64,000 nucleotides of DNA from an uncultured Pseudomonadota bacterium (GTDB lineage Bacteria; Pseudomonadota; Alphaproteobacteria; RF32; CAG-239), in the NCBI GenBank assembly GCA_902761535.1, contig CACWKS010000002.1, positions 1 to 64,000 of the forward strand, read 5' to 3'. The first letter of the stretch is position 1, and every line of letters begins with the position of its first letter. Below the pieces are notes generated by a model. It had not been told where the DNA came from and did no database searches. It saw only the letters and a list, made by a program, of their open reading frames with translations. A program made the translations under genes and the position numbers. Below are positions 26,440 through 34,846 of the stretch, piece after piece.

Positions 26440-27190
26440 CGCAACTGCGAATATTTTCATGCCAAATATTATTATTTTTAATACAATTTTCTTTGGTTAT
26501 ACTACAAAAATCACCATCATCGCAATTATTAAAAGTAATTCCTTCTCTACAAATACCTATATCCGTACATCCATCCATATCGTACGGATCAAAATAATAA
26601 GAAACTGTATTTATACTCATACTTATTATATATAATCCAATTATAATCCAAATTATATAATAAGATAAATTACTAGCGAATATCTCCAAAAACTTCAGAT
26701 ATTTATTAGTAAACAAATTCAAAAATCTTTTTTGCTTTTTTATCCTTTTCATAAAGAAAATATAAACAAAAAATACATTAAAACTCATTAAAAATACTAC
26801 ATTACTTAAGGATGTATTCAAATAACATACGAGGATTATGATTATTAGCATTAAAATAATAAGTAATTTATCGAAAAAACTATAATTATATTGCCATATG
26901 CTACTTTCTTTTGTCTTTAAGCAAACTAAATAATCAATGCAACTTATTGTAATTATAAAAATGAGGAATCCAAGAGCAGAGAAAAGAAAAAGCTTTTCAT
27001 CAAATTTAAGCAAAAATGGTAACAATAAAAATATTGGGAATATTCCTGACATTATTGACAAAATACTTAAATATTTCAACTGTTTTTTACTCAAATGTAA
27101 TTTTAGCATTTTTTGTTTTAAAAAGCGGCAACTACTCAAATTACATAAAGTTAAACCGATTAACACTAAAACTGCAAACAAATATGTCAT
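26417..27190 (-). CDS. Polytopic membrane protein with Cys-rich C-terminal tail
   Basis: 257 aa. About six hydrophobic segments lie between residues 1 and 205. A soluble tail of about 55 residues follows, with six cysteines (GCTDIGIC, NNCDDGDFCS, ENCIKN, SCDVR). The acidic Cys/Asp pattern could bind metal or form disulfides outside the cytoplasm. No family recognised. It is part of the minus-strand island and overlaps the frameshifted gene downstream. Confidence 0.5.
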   Translation of the reverse strand: MTYLFAVLVLIGLTLCNLSSCRFLKQKMLKLHLSKKQLKYLSILSIMSGIFPIFLLLPFLLKFDEKLFLFSALGFLIFIITISCIDYLVCLKTKESSIWQYNYSFFDKLLIILMLIIIILVCYLNTSLSNVVFLMSFNVFFVYIFFMKRIKKQKRFLNLFTNKYLKFLEIFASNLSYYIIWIIIGLYIISMSINTVSYYFDPYDMDGCTDIGICREGITFNNCDDGDFCSITKENCIKNNNIWHENIRSCDVRHKIP

Positions 27191-27264
27191 TGTATTTTAC
27201 CATTGTTACCATCTTTGCTTTAGTATAAATATTTTAATTAATAATGCAATATAAATAATAATTA

Positions 27265-28138
27265 TTATTTTCTGTAATATTGTAGCCTTTCAAGAGGATT
27301 ATATCCATTGGGACGATATTTATCGCAAGCATCAAAAACTGAATTATACTTATTTTCTCTAGCCATATTCTGACCAGAATAATTAATCTTCATATCATTA
27401 AGAAAATCATTATTGGCTTCTTGAATAGATCTATTCTTCACAAAAATATTTATCGGATAATCTAAAATTTCACGTCCAAGTCCGATTATCTGGGCAGCTA
27501 ATGCCCCCCCAATGACCTTGTTTTGCTGCATTATAATTTCCAATGCAATGGTAGTAATTATCAATGGTTGTGCCTTGTTTTTGCATTTCTGGAGTACTTT
27601 TATAATTAGCATTAATCATATTTATATAATTTTCACCTAAATCCTTTGCTGCACCAATAACTTGATTTATAAAGCCATTGTCAATTTGAGAGTTATTAGA
27701 TAATTGTACAAATTTTTCAATAGCCAAATTAAATAATCCTCTTTTATCATCACGCAATATAGGATATCCAAATAGTGTTGATGAAAAATTGTTATTTTGT
27801 CCTTGCGGTGACGGATCGGTTATTCCGGCCTGTGCGTTGAGTTGAGAAGCTAAAGCATTAGTAAGGGCGGCGGAATATTGCTGTTGCAAAGCCGGATTAT
27901 CCGGCATTAAAGCCTGCAGATTTTTAATTTGCATATCCAAATCATAATCAGCAAATTCTGCCTGATTGGCATTTCGCAACCCTTGAGCTAATGTCATAGG
28001 ATTATTAATTGATGCGGTTTGATAATCTGTTAATGACGGTAAGTTCGGTGAGGTGAGATAATTATTTATCTTGTTAACATTATCGACATTTTCTTGATTG
28101 GGATAATGCACTAATATCCCTCCGATTGATTTACTCAT
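27265..28138 (-). pseudogene. Frameshifted (possibly phase-variable) gene, first of the island operon
   Basis: An ATG at 28138, with GAAAGGA 5 nt upstream, opens a 222-residue frame ending at 27470. The last ten residues after a G7 tract (minus-strand G, plus-strand C7 at 27504-27510) look like frameshifted text. The neighbouring frame continues across the tract as LAAQIIGLGREILDYPIN to 27265, ending LERLQYYRK. Losing one G joins both into one protein of about 290 residues. The product has a Gln/Asn-rich N-terminal half, then a DNYYHCIGNYNAAKQGHW segment and a GQNMAREN segment. Function unknown. It is the first gene after the phage-like promoter at 28285-28312. Confidence 0.6.
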
Positions 28139-28260
28139 TTTATTTTTCCTTTCATTGACGTTATAAAAAAAGGAGTTCTAAAAACTTAGAACTCCGGTTA
28201 AAAAAATATGGCAAAAAAACGGCACAAAAAAATCCCGCCATTTTCATGACGGGATTTTTA
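28139..28260 (-). promoter_or_regulatory. Two-hairpin leader B
   Basis: On the minus strand: hairpin 1 (CCCGTCAT/ATGGCGGG with a T7 run, ending near 28230), a conserved A/T linker, hairpin 2 (GGAGTTCTAAG with CTTAGAACTCC, followed by seven T near 28165), then the ribosome site and ATG. It parallels leader A at 24803-24928. Both hairpins look like intrinsic terminators, so expression of the gene needs read-through. Confidence 0.65.
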
Positions 28261-28284
28261 CCCACTTTCTCACCATACCGATTT

Positions 28285-28312
28285 TTCTAACACCTCTCGT
28301 CGCAAAAGTCAA
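28285..28312 (-). promoter_or_regulatory. Phage-type promoter of the accessory island
   Basis: Minus-strand TTGACT (28312-28307), 16-nt spacer, TTAGAA (28290-28285). The -35 box, the spacer (GCG.CG...GGTGT pattern) and 22 identical transcribed bases match the promoter at 63607-63658 before the prophage terminase gene. Confidence 0.75.
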
Positions 28313-28453
28313 TACAGGCACTTAAAATATCCCCAAAAAGTTGAATATATATAACAATTAATTATTTTTTTGTTGTGTAATTAAATTTAATCTTATTAAA
28401 GCATTCTCTCGTTTTAGTTGTGTCGTTTTTTTAGTTCAATAATCCTAAATAAA

Positions 28454-29446
28454 TCAAACAAGTTTCTTGGCAATTTCCATATAGGCTGACGCTTGCGGTG
28501 ATTCCGGTTTATCTTCCACAATCGGCTTGCCCGCATCGGCATGAGTTCGAATGTCAATATGCAAAGGCACTTCGCCCAAAAATCTCACTCCCATTTTTTC
28601 CGCCGTTTCTTTAGCTCCGGCATGTCCGAAAATTTCTTCTTTATGTCCGCACTTCGGGCAAATATAATAGCTCATGTTTTCGACTATCCCTAAAATCGGA
28701 ATATCAACTTTTTGAAACATATTCACTCCCTTAACCGCATCAATCAAGGCAATATCTTGCGGAGTTGACACAATTACCGCCCCATCAATTTTCAAATGTT
28801 GTGCCAAAGTTATCTGAATATCTCCTGTTCCCGGCGGCATATCAATCACCATAATATCAATATCGCCCCACTCAACTTGGGTAAGCAGCTGCTCCAATGC
28901 TCCTCCGGCTTTGGCACCGCGCCAGATTATCGGTGCATCACGATCAATCAAAGTGCCGATGGACATTGATTTAATTCCGTGCACTTCAAAAGCCGCAAAA
29001 GTTTTGCCGTCATAAGACACTACCGGTTGATTTTCATAACCCAACATTGTCGGAATTGACGGTCCGTAAATATCCGCATCAAACAAAGCAATCTTTTTCC
29101 CCAACTTGCTCAAAGCCAAAGCCAGATTGACTGCAGTGGTCGATTTGCCTACACCGCCTTTGCCCGAAGCCACGGCAATAACTTTTTTTACTCCTTTAAG
29201 CAGCCATTTTTCCGGTTCTTTACCCAAAGTCGGTGCACCTCTTTCCGAGGTAAAAATAATATTGACTTTATTTATTCCCTCTAAAGCAGCTATCTGTTGT
29301 TCCAGCTCTTTAACTTTGGTTTGGTCTTCATTTTCGTTTTGCAAAGTTATAATTGCACGTCCGTCTTTAACTATCAGTGCGGCGATATTGTTTTCGGCAA
29401 AATATTTTTTCACCAGTTCGCGAATTTTTTCTTCAGTCTTATTCAA
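28454..29446 (-). CDS. mrp: Mrp/ApbC-family iron-sulfur carrier ATPase
   Basis: A 330-aa P-loop NTPase that loads Fe-S clusters onto apoproteins. Residues 1-75 are the DUF59/MIP18-like domain. A deviant Walker A (ASGKGGVGKSTTA) follows at about residue 95, then DADIYGPSIP, the MPPGTGD motif, and a CPKCGH pair for the bridging cluster near residue 265. The start is TTG at 29446, supported by AGGGG 8 nt upstream; the nearby ATG runs straight into a stop. Divergent from hflK. Confidence 0.93.
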   Translation of the reverse strand: MNKTEEKIRELVKKYFAENNIAALIVKDGRAIITLQNENEDQTKVKELEQQIAALEGINKVNIIFTSERGAPTLGKEPEKWLLKGVKKVIAVASGKGGVGKSTTAVNLALALSKLGKKIALFDADIYGPSIPTMLGYENQPVVSYDGKTFAAFEVHGIKSMSIGTLIDRDAPIIWRGAKAGGALEQLLTQVEWGDIDIMVIDMPPGTGDIQITLAQHLKIDGAVIVSTPQDIALIDAVKGVNMFQKVDIPILGIVENMSYYICPKCGHKEEIFGHAGAKETAEKMGVRFLGEVPLHIDIRTHADAGKPIVEDKPESPQASAYMEIAKKLV

Positions 29447-29548
29447 AATACATTCCCCTGTTGATATATATACAATTGTTGTTTTATTAGCATATTTATA
29501 TTATATAATCATCGCAGATTCAACCAAAATAACGGAGAAAATAACATT

Positions 29549-30634
29549 ATGTCCAAAATACCCAATCCGTGGGATGATAATGATGATAATTCCCAAGACA
29601 GCCCGTGGGGTGAGATAAATTCCCCAAAAATTAAATCCAAAATAAAGGTTTTCAAAGCCCCTAAACCGAAGGATTTTAATTTCCGCTGGTGGTGGGTGGC
29701 TGCTGCTGTTGTGGTTATTTGGTTGCTGTCCGGTTTTTATTCGGTTCAACCTAATGAAGAGGGAATTGAATTGCGTTTTGGTGCTTATACCGAGTCAACC
29801 ACTCCCGGTTTGCATTATCATATGCCTTATCCGATTGAAACTGTTCGTAAAGTTAACATCACTCAAGAACGTAGTATTAATCTCGGTGTCTCTGATCCTC
29901 TTCATGGCAATGCCAATATGTTTACCGAGAGCCATATGCTCACCGGTGATGAAAATATCGTTGATGTAAACTTGACTATTGTTTGGCGTATCGAAAATGC
30001 CAAGGACTATGTATTTAATATGCAAAGTCCCGACGAGACGGTTAATGTCGCAGCCCAATCGGTTTTGCGTGAAATTGTCGGGCAGTCACAAATGTTGCCG
30101 ATAATCTCCGGCGATCGAGGCAAAGTTGAGGACGAAACCAAAGAAGAGTTGCAAAAAGTGTTGAATGAATTTGGTGCCGGCATCAAAATTGTTCGTGTCA
30201 AATTACAAAAGGCCGATCCTCCCAAACAGGTGGTAGATGCTTTCAACGAGGTTCAACGCGCCAAAGCCGATATGGAGCGTTTCAAGAACGAAGCCGAAGC
30301 TTATCGCAACGAAATTTTGCCCAAATCCCGCGGTGAAGCGGCTCAGCGTCTGCAAAATGCCGAGGCTTACAAACAAGCCATCGTTGCCAAAGCCAAAGGT
30401 GAGGCCGAGCGTTTTAATTCCGTTTACAATGCTTATAAAAAAGGTCAGGAAGTAACGGCCAAACGCATGTATCTCGAAACCATGGAAGATGTGTTGCAAA
30501 ATAATAACAAGGTTATTTTAGGTGCTGATAAAAATTCCGGCATTGTTCCTTATTTACCGCTTGATCAATTGCATCATTCTCGTCCGATTATCAATTTACA
30601 GCCTGCACCGGCAAAAGCAGAAGGAGTAAGATAA
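29549..30634 (+). CDS. hflK: HflK, SPFH-domain membrane protein
   Basis: Forms with HflC a large membrane complex that controls FtsH proteolysis. 361 aa: a Pro/Asp-rich cytoplasmic N-terminus (KIPNPWDDNDDNSQDSPWG is typical), one TM segment (residues about 48-65), then the SPFH domain (VQPNEEGIELRFG) and a long charged helix (ERFKNEAEAYRNE). The stop overlaps the hflC start by one base. First of four coupled genes. Confidence 0.95.
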   Translation: MSKIPNPWDDNDDNSQDSPWGEINSPKIKSKIKVFKAPKPKDFNFRWWWVAAAVVVIWLLSGFYSVQPNEEGIELRFGAYTESTTPGLHYHMPYPIETVRKVNITQERSINLGVSDPLHGNANMFTESHMLTGDENIVDVNLTIVWRIENAKDYVFNMQSPDETVNVAAQSVLREIVGQSQMLPIISGDRGKVEDETKEELQKVLNEFGAGIKIVRVKLQKADPPKQVVDAFNEVQRAKADMERFKNEAEAYRNEILPKSRGEAAQRLQNAEAYKQAIVAKAKGEAERFNSVYNAYKKGQEVTAKRMYLETMEDVLQNNNKVILGADKNSGIVPYLPLDQLHHSRPIINLQPAPAKAEGVR

Positions 30635-31503
30635 TGTCAAACAAAATACAAGCAGCCATAGTTATCGTCGTTGCCGTGTTGGTTATACTCGGTGCAGAAT
30701 CCTTATTTGTGGTCAATCAAACCGAACAAGCAATTGTCTTGCAGTTCGGTGAGCCGATTCGCGAAATTAAAACTCCCGGCTTGAAGATAAAAATTCCGTT
30801 TATTCAAAGAGTGGTTATCTACGAAAATCGTTTGCTTAATCTTGATCCGCCGGCACAAGAAGTTGTCTTGAACGATAAAAAACGTTTGGATGTTGACAGT
30901 TTCACTCGCTATCGCATAACCAATCCGCTTAAATTTTATCAAACCGTCCGCACCGAAGTTCAGGCTCGGTCCAAATTGGAAGAAATCGTCAATTCTTCGG
31001 TACGCAAGGTTTTAGGACGCATCACCTTGCAAGAGTTATTGTCGCAAAAACGCACTCATATTATGAGCGATATTTCCAAAGCGGTAAAAACCGATGCAGA
31101 ACAAATCGGGGTTAATGTTGCCGATGTCAGAATTCGCCGTGCCGACCTTCCGTTGGAAGTGTTGCAGGCTATTAACGCACGTATGAAAACCGAGCGTGAA
31201 CGTGACGCTAAAGAATTTCGTGCTACCGGTCAGCAGGAGGCACAAAAGATTCGTGCCGCCGCTGAAAGAGAACAAAAGGTGATTATTGCCGATGCCGAAA
31301 AACAAGCCCAGATAATTCGCGGTGAGGGAGATAGTCAAGCCATCGAAATCTGGAACAAAGCTGCCGGTCAGGATGCCGAGTTTTTCGCATTTTATCGTTC
31401 GTTGGAAGCTTATAAAAAGTCTCTTAATTCCGAGCATGGAGAAACCTTCATGGTAATCTCTCCGGAAAGCAAATTTTTTGAATATTTTCAAGGGAAGAAA
31501 TAA
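30634..31503 (+). CDS. hflC: HflC, SPFH-domain membrane protein
   Basis: Partner of HflK. 289 aa with an N-terminal TM segment (residues about 7-25), the SPFH start VVNQTEQAIVLQFGEP, and the ARMKTERERDAKEFRATGQQE helix region that is strongly conserved in HflC. The start codon overlaps the hflK stop, and the degP gene starts at the base after the hflC stop, so all are probably translationally coupled. Confidence 0.95.
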   Translation: MSNKIQAAIVIVVAVLVILGAESLFVVNQTEQAIVLQFGEPIREIKTPGLKIKIPFIQRVVIYENRLLNLDPPAQEVVLNDKKRLDVDSFTRYRITNPLKFYQTVRTEVQARSKLEEIVNSSVRKVLGRITLQELLSQKRTHIMSDISKAVKTDAEQIGVNVADVRIRRADLPLEVLQAINARMKTERERDAKEFRATGQQEAQKIRAAAEREQKVIIADAEKQAQIIRGEGDSQAIEIWNKAAGQDAEFFAFYRSLEAYKKSLNSEHGETFMVISPESKFFEYFQGKK

Positions 31504-32922
31504 ATGAAAAAAATTTTAATTTTGGGTTTCGCTTTATTGTTGTCTTCTGTGGCACAGGCACAGACAGACGAGAACGAAAATATGCCTAAATTTTCTTTTG
31601 CACCGCTGATTGAAAAAGTAACTCCCTTTGTGGTAAATATATCAGCCGAACATCAAAATGCCGAAACAAGTTCGTCTTCAGCTGAATTTTTCACTGATAA
31701 TCCGTCTTTACGTGATTATTTTTTGTTGGATGATGGCAAAAAAACTTCGCTCGGTTCCGGTTTTATTATTGATGCAAAAGGCTACATCATTACTGATTGG
31801 CATATTATCAAAGGATCGGACAAAATTAACGTTATCTTGCACGATGGGCAAAGTTTTGTAGCTCAGCTTATCGGCGGTGATGAACCGACCGATATTGCGG
31901 TAATCAAAATCAACTATCCCGAAGCATTACCTTTTGCTGATCTGGGTGATTCCGATGAACTTAAAATCGGTGATCTGATCTTAACAGCCGGCAATCCTTT
32001 CGGATTGGGTACCAGTTTTTCATCAGGCATTGTCAGTGCCAAATCTCGTGATATTGATATGGGGATATATGATAACTTTATTCAAACCGATGCCTCAATC
32101 AATCAAGGCTCATCAGGCGGACCGATGTTTGACATGAACGGCAAAGTAGTAGGTATAAATACAGCTTTATTTTCTTCCACCGGCGGCAGTGTCGGCGTTG
32201 GTTTTGCCACTCCGTCCAATTTAGTCAGATTTATCATATCCCGCCTTATGGAAACGGGCAAAGTTGAACGTGCTTGGATTGGAGTAAAAATTTCTTCTCA
32301 AGACAAGACTTTAGAAATCAGTGAAAACCAAACTTTCACCGGAGGCATTTTAGTTACTTCGGTAACTCCTGATTCTCCGGCACAGAAAGGAGGATTGGAG
32401 GCCGGCGACATCGTCACCGCACTTAATGGACGAGATGTCAAAGACGTTAAGGAGTTTTCGCGTCGAATTGCCGAAATTCCGATAGGACGTGAAGTAATTT
32501 TGCGTTTATGGCGTAACGGACAAATTAAAGATTTTGCTGTTCAAACAGCTTTACGTCCTGAAACTGACAAAATAAAACCGCCTGTCAATACCGAATTATC
32601 CGAAGAAGGCTATATCCCCAACTTAGGCATGGCCTTTGCCATGAGTGAAGAGGGAGTAGTTATTCGCGATGTGCTACAAGGATCACCGGCATTTATAATG
32701 GGTATTCAAAAGGGTAATATTGTAAAGGCTGTTAATTCTCACCCGGTTGCCAGTATTTCCGACGTCTTGTCTTATATCGGTTATGCTTCATCAGGCGATG
32801 GCATATTGCAAATGACTTTAGTCGGCGAAGATGGTGAAGAACATACTGTAAATATGGAAATAAAATCGGTTGAAACAGCCGAGGACAATGCTCCCGTAGC
32901 CACGGAGGCTGAACCTCAATGA
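31504..32922 (+). CDS. degP: Periplasmic serine protease DegP/HtrA (Do family)
   Basis: A periplasmic quality-control protease and chaperone. 472 aa: signal peptide (residues 1-20, ending AQA), a trypsin-like domain with an intact triad (His in ITDWHIIKG, Asp in PTDIAVIKI, Ser in QGSSGGPMF), then PDZ1 (about 260-345) and PDZ2 (about 370-455). The hflK-hflC-degP order is common in alphaproteobacteria and links membrane and periplasmic proteolysis. The stop overlaps the holC start (ATGA). Confidence 0.95.
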   Translation: MKKILILGFALLLSSVAQAQTDENENMPKFSFAPLIEKVTPFVVNISAEHQNAETSSSSAEFFTDNPSLRDYFLLDDGKKTSLGSGFIIDAKGYIITDWHIIKGSDKINVILHDGQSFVAQLIGGDEPTDIAVIKINYPEALPFADLGDSDELKIGDLILTAGNPFGLGTSFSSGIVSAKSRDIDMGIYDNFIQTDASINQGSSGGPMFDMNGKVVGINTALFSSTGGSVGVGFATPSNLVRFIISRLMETGKVERAWIGVKISSQDKTLEISENQTFTGGILVTSVTPDSPAQKGGLEAGDIVTALNGRDVKDVKEFSRRIAEIPIGREVILRLWRNGQIKDFAVQTALRPETDKIKPPVNTELSEEGYIPNLGMAFAMSEEGVVIRDVLQGSPAFIMGIQKGNIVKAVNSHPVASISDVLSYIGYASSGDGILQMTLVGEDGEEHTVNMEIKSVETAEDNAPVATEAEPQ

Positions 32923-33371
32923 GCAGGTTAGACTTTTATCATCTGCAAACCGCCGATTTAGACCACACTTTGCCGATATTGTTGGAAAAGGCTTATGCCT
33001 TGGATAAAAAGATTATGGTAAAAATAGGCACCCAAGAACGTGTTTCCTATATTAACACTTTGCTGTGGACCTATGAAGATGCTTCGTTTTTGCCTCATGG
33101 CGCCAAAGCCGACGGCAATGCCGAATTGCAGCCGATTTGGTTAACCTCCGGTGATGACAACCCTAACAATGCTACTTTGTTATTTTTGGTTGATGGAGCC
33201 GATTATGATATTGCCAAGCTGGCTGATTTTGAGCGAACTTTTTACATCTTTGACGGCAACAATCCCGAGCAACTCACCCAAGCCCGTGAGTTTTGGAAAA
33301 CAGCCAAAGGCAGCGGCTTGGAATGTTTCTATTGGCAACAAAACGAACAGGGTAAATGGCAGCAAAAATAA
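32919..33371 (+). CDS. holC: DNA polymerase III chi subunit HolC
   Basis: A small clamp-loader-associated subunit that connects the polymerase to SSB. 150 aa, with the family's early FYHLQTADLDHTLPILLEKAY block, LLWTYEDASFLPHG, PIWLT and a final FYIFDGNN region. It overlaps degP by 4 nt and so is translated by coupling. Its stop codon lies in the loop of the terminator hairpin. Confidence 0.9.
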   Translation: MSRLDFYHLQTADLDHTLPILLEKAYALDKKIMVKIGTQERVSYINTLLWTYEDASFLPHGAKADGNAELQPIWLTSGDDNPNNATLLFLVDGADYDIAKLADFERTFYIFDGNNPEQLTQAREFWKTAKGSGLECFYWQQNEQGKWQQK

Positions 33372-33386
33372 GCTGCCGTTTTTTTT
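33358..33386 (+). terminator. Terminator of the hflK-hflC-degP-holC unit
   Basis: GGCAGC (33358-33363) pairs with GCTGCC (33372-33377), followed by eight T. Confidence 0.85.
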
Positions 33387-33453
33387 ATTGCAAATTTTGT
33401 TTTTTTAAATTATAAATATTGCCGAACGAATATTAATTTAAAATTATTATAAT

Positions 33454-34044
33454 ATGGAAAAATTTTTTGAAGTCCTGGCGCTGTTGCCTGGGGTTAATCA
33501 AACTGATGTCGAGGCGACTTTTCGCCGTTCAGGTTTATCCGGAGTAATAGTCTCAATTTTTCCCCCCACGAAAGACTTGGGGAAAAGATGCGTAAACAAC
33601 TCTTTCAAGTTACGAGGTTGCAACAGATTCAAGCAATATCTTACGCAAAACGGAGCGGAAATTGCCCAAAGTTACCCTGAAGGATATCAATTTCTTGGCG
33701 AAATTGCTATGAGATCAATCTATATGGATTTGCTGGATAGCTTCTGGTCAGATTATTTCTCTGACAGCAATTTCTTTGGTGACATTGACTATCAATGTTA
33801 CTGCTCTAATGCCTTACGGTTGTTGGAAAATAAGATGACTCGTGATATTGCCCTTACAATCATCCAAAATTCTACCTCCTCAGGCGAGCCGTTGAATAAA
33901 CTGTGTTGGAATTACAAAAGTGACACGCCTCCGCAGTTAACCGAGGTGCGCGATTTTTGCCGGCAAGTCTTGCAACAAGCACTAGATAAGACAAGAGGCT
34001 CTGAACATAGAACAATACGCAGAGCCATCAGAAAAGCAAGCTGA
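33454..34044 (+). CDS. Orphan paralogue family protein, copy 1
   Basis: 196 aa, soluble, unknown. It is a paralogue of the next gene. Shared blocks are an N-terminal VEATFRRSGLSGVIVSIFP (here) against AEITRVYNEKGWLEVVKTALLP (there), and GAEIAQSYPEGYQFLGEIAMR against GPEVAKESVSAYQLLAKPALQ. The C-terminal third is Cys-containing and ends basic (HRTIRRAIRKAS). The ATG has no Shine-Dalgarno; the leader is a run of A/T. It has its own terminator. Base use is richer in G+C than the flanking A/T leader. Confidence 0.6.
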   Translation: MEKFFEVLALLPGVNQTDVEATFRRSGLSGVIVSIFPPTKDLGKRCVNNSFKLRGCNRFKQYLTQNGAEIAQSYPEGYQFLGEIAMRSIYMDLLDSFWSDYFSDSNFFGDIDYQCYCSNALRLLENKMTRDIALTIIQNSTSSGEPLNKLCWNYKSDTPPQLTEVRDFCRQVLQQALDKTRGSEHRTIRRAIRKAS

Positions 34045-34051
34045 AAAAAAA

Positions 34052-34090
34052 GAGGGGACGAATCGTAAGGTTCGCTCCCTTTATTTTTTT
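34052..34090 (+). terminator. Intrinsic terminator
   Basis: AGGGGACGAA pairs imperfectly with TTCGCTCCCT around an 8-nt loop, followed by a T-rich tract. Confidence 0.75.
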
Positions 34091-34173
34091 TGTAAAAACT
34101 ACTTGCATTTTATCAAAAGCTGTATTAAATTTCCCCAGTTAAAAAAATTATTAATTAAATATTATTTATAATT

Positions 34174-34797
34174 ATGAGAACAGAAATATTAATGGCTGTA
34201 ATTGCCGATCGTAGCGGAAAAAATGCTGCAGAAATCACGCGTGTTTACAATGAAAAAGGTTGGCTAGAAGTGGTCAAGACTGCACTACTTCCCATCACCA
34301 CCACTGATAAATTTATGGAGTTTATGGCTGAATTCGGTCCGGAAGTAGCAAAGGAGTCAGTTTCTGCCTACCAGCTATTGGCAAAACCCGCCTTACAGCG
34401 CGTGCTCAATGAGCACTATCAAATGACCCAATCTGTTTGGGATTTCTTCACCGCCAATGTGGAGAAATTGCTGAACACCGGTTTTCGAGAGCAGGTCTCC
34501 AAAGTTGCATTTGTGCTGCTTGAGAGTATTGATGAGCAAGGCAATTCTCGCCGTGCACATTGGGATAACATGTATACTACCTCACTAGAAGTGCGACAGT
34601 CTTGCCAAGATTTGGTTGATAAGTACCTCTATACCGAGGCTTTAAGCCACATCAACATCAGCAACTGGCGCAGCTACCGTTGGCTGTTACGCAATAGTGT
34701 CAAGCAAAATCGCTTAACTTGGCGACAGCTGGCACACCAGCTTCATTGCGGATTCAATCTTCCGCTGCAGTTTGCTCTGAGGAGAGCAATTGCCTGA
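34174..34797 (+). CDS. Orphan paralogue family protein, copy 2
   Basis: 207 aa, soluble and helical, unknown function; paralogue of the 33454 gene as described there. The C-terminal part is Arg/Trp-rich (NWRSYRWLLRNSVKQNRLTWRQ), which could be a nucleic-acid-binding or helical bundle region. The ATG again lacks a Shine-Dalgarno. A TTGCAT...TATTAA promoter-like pair lies at 34103-34128. It has its own terminator. The tandem arrangement suggests local duplication. Confidence 0.6.
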   Translation: MRTEILMAVIADRSGKNAAEITRVYNEKGWLEVVKTALLPITTTDKFMEFMAEFGPEVAKESVSAYQLLAKPALQRVLNEHYQMTQSVWDFFTANVEKLLNTGFREQVSKVAFVLLESIDEQGNSRRAHWDNMYTTSLEVRQSCQDLVDKYLYTEALSHINISNWRSYRWLLRNSVKQNRLTWRQLAHQLHCGFNLPLQFALRRAIA

Positions 34798-34805
34798 AAA
34801 GATTA

Positions 34806-34840
34806 AGAGGGACAAACTCATGTTTGCCCCTCTCTTTTTT
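34806..34840 (+). terminator. Intrinsic terminator
   Basis: AGAGGGACAAA pairs with TTTGCCCCTCT with one mismatch around a 6-nt loop, followed by a T-run. Confidence 0.8.
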
Positions 34841-34846
34841 TAGCCG

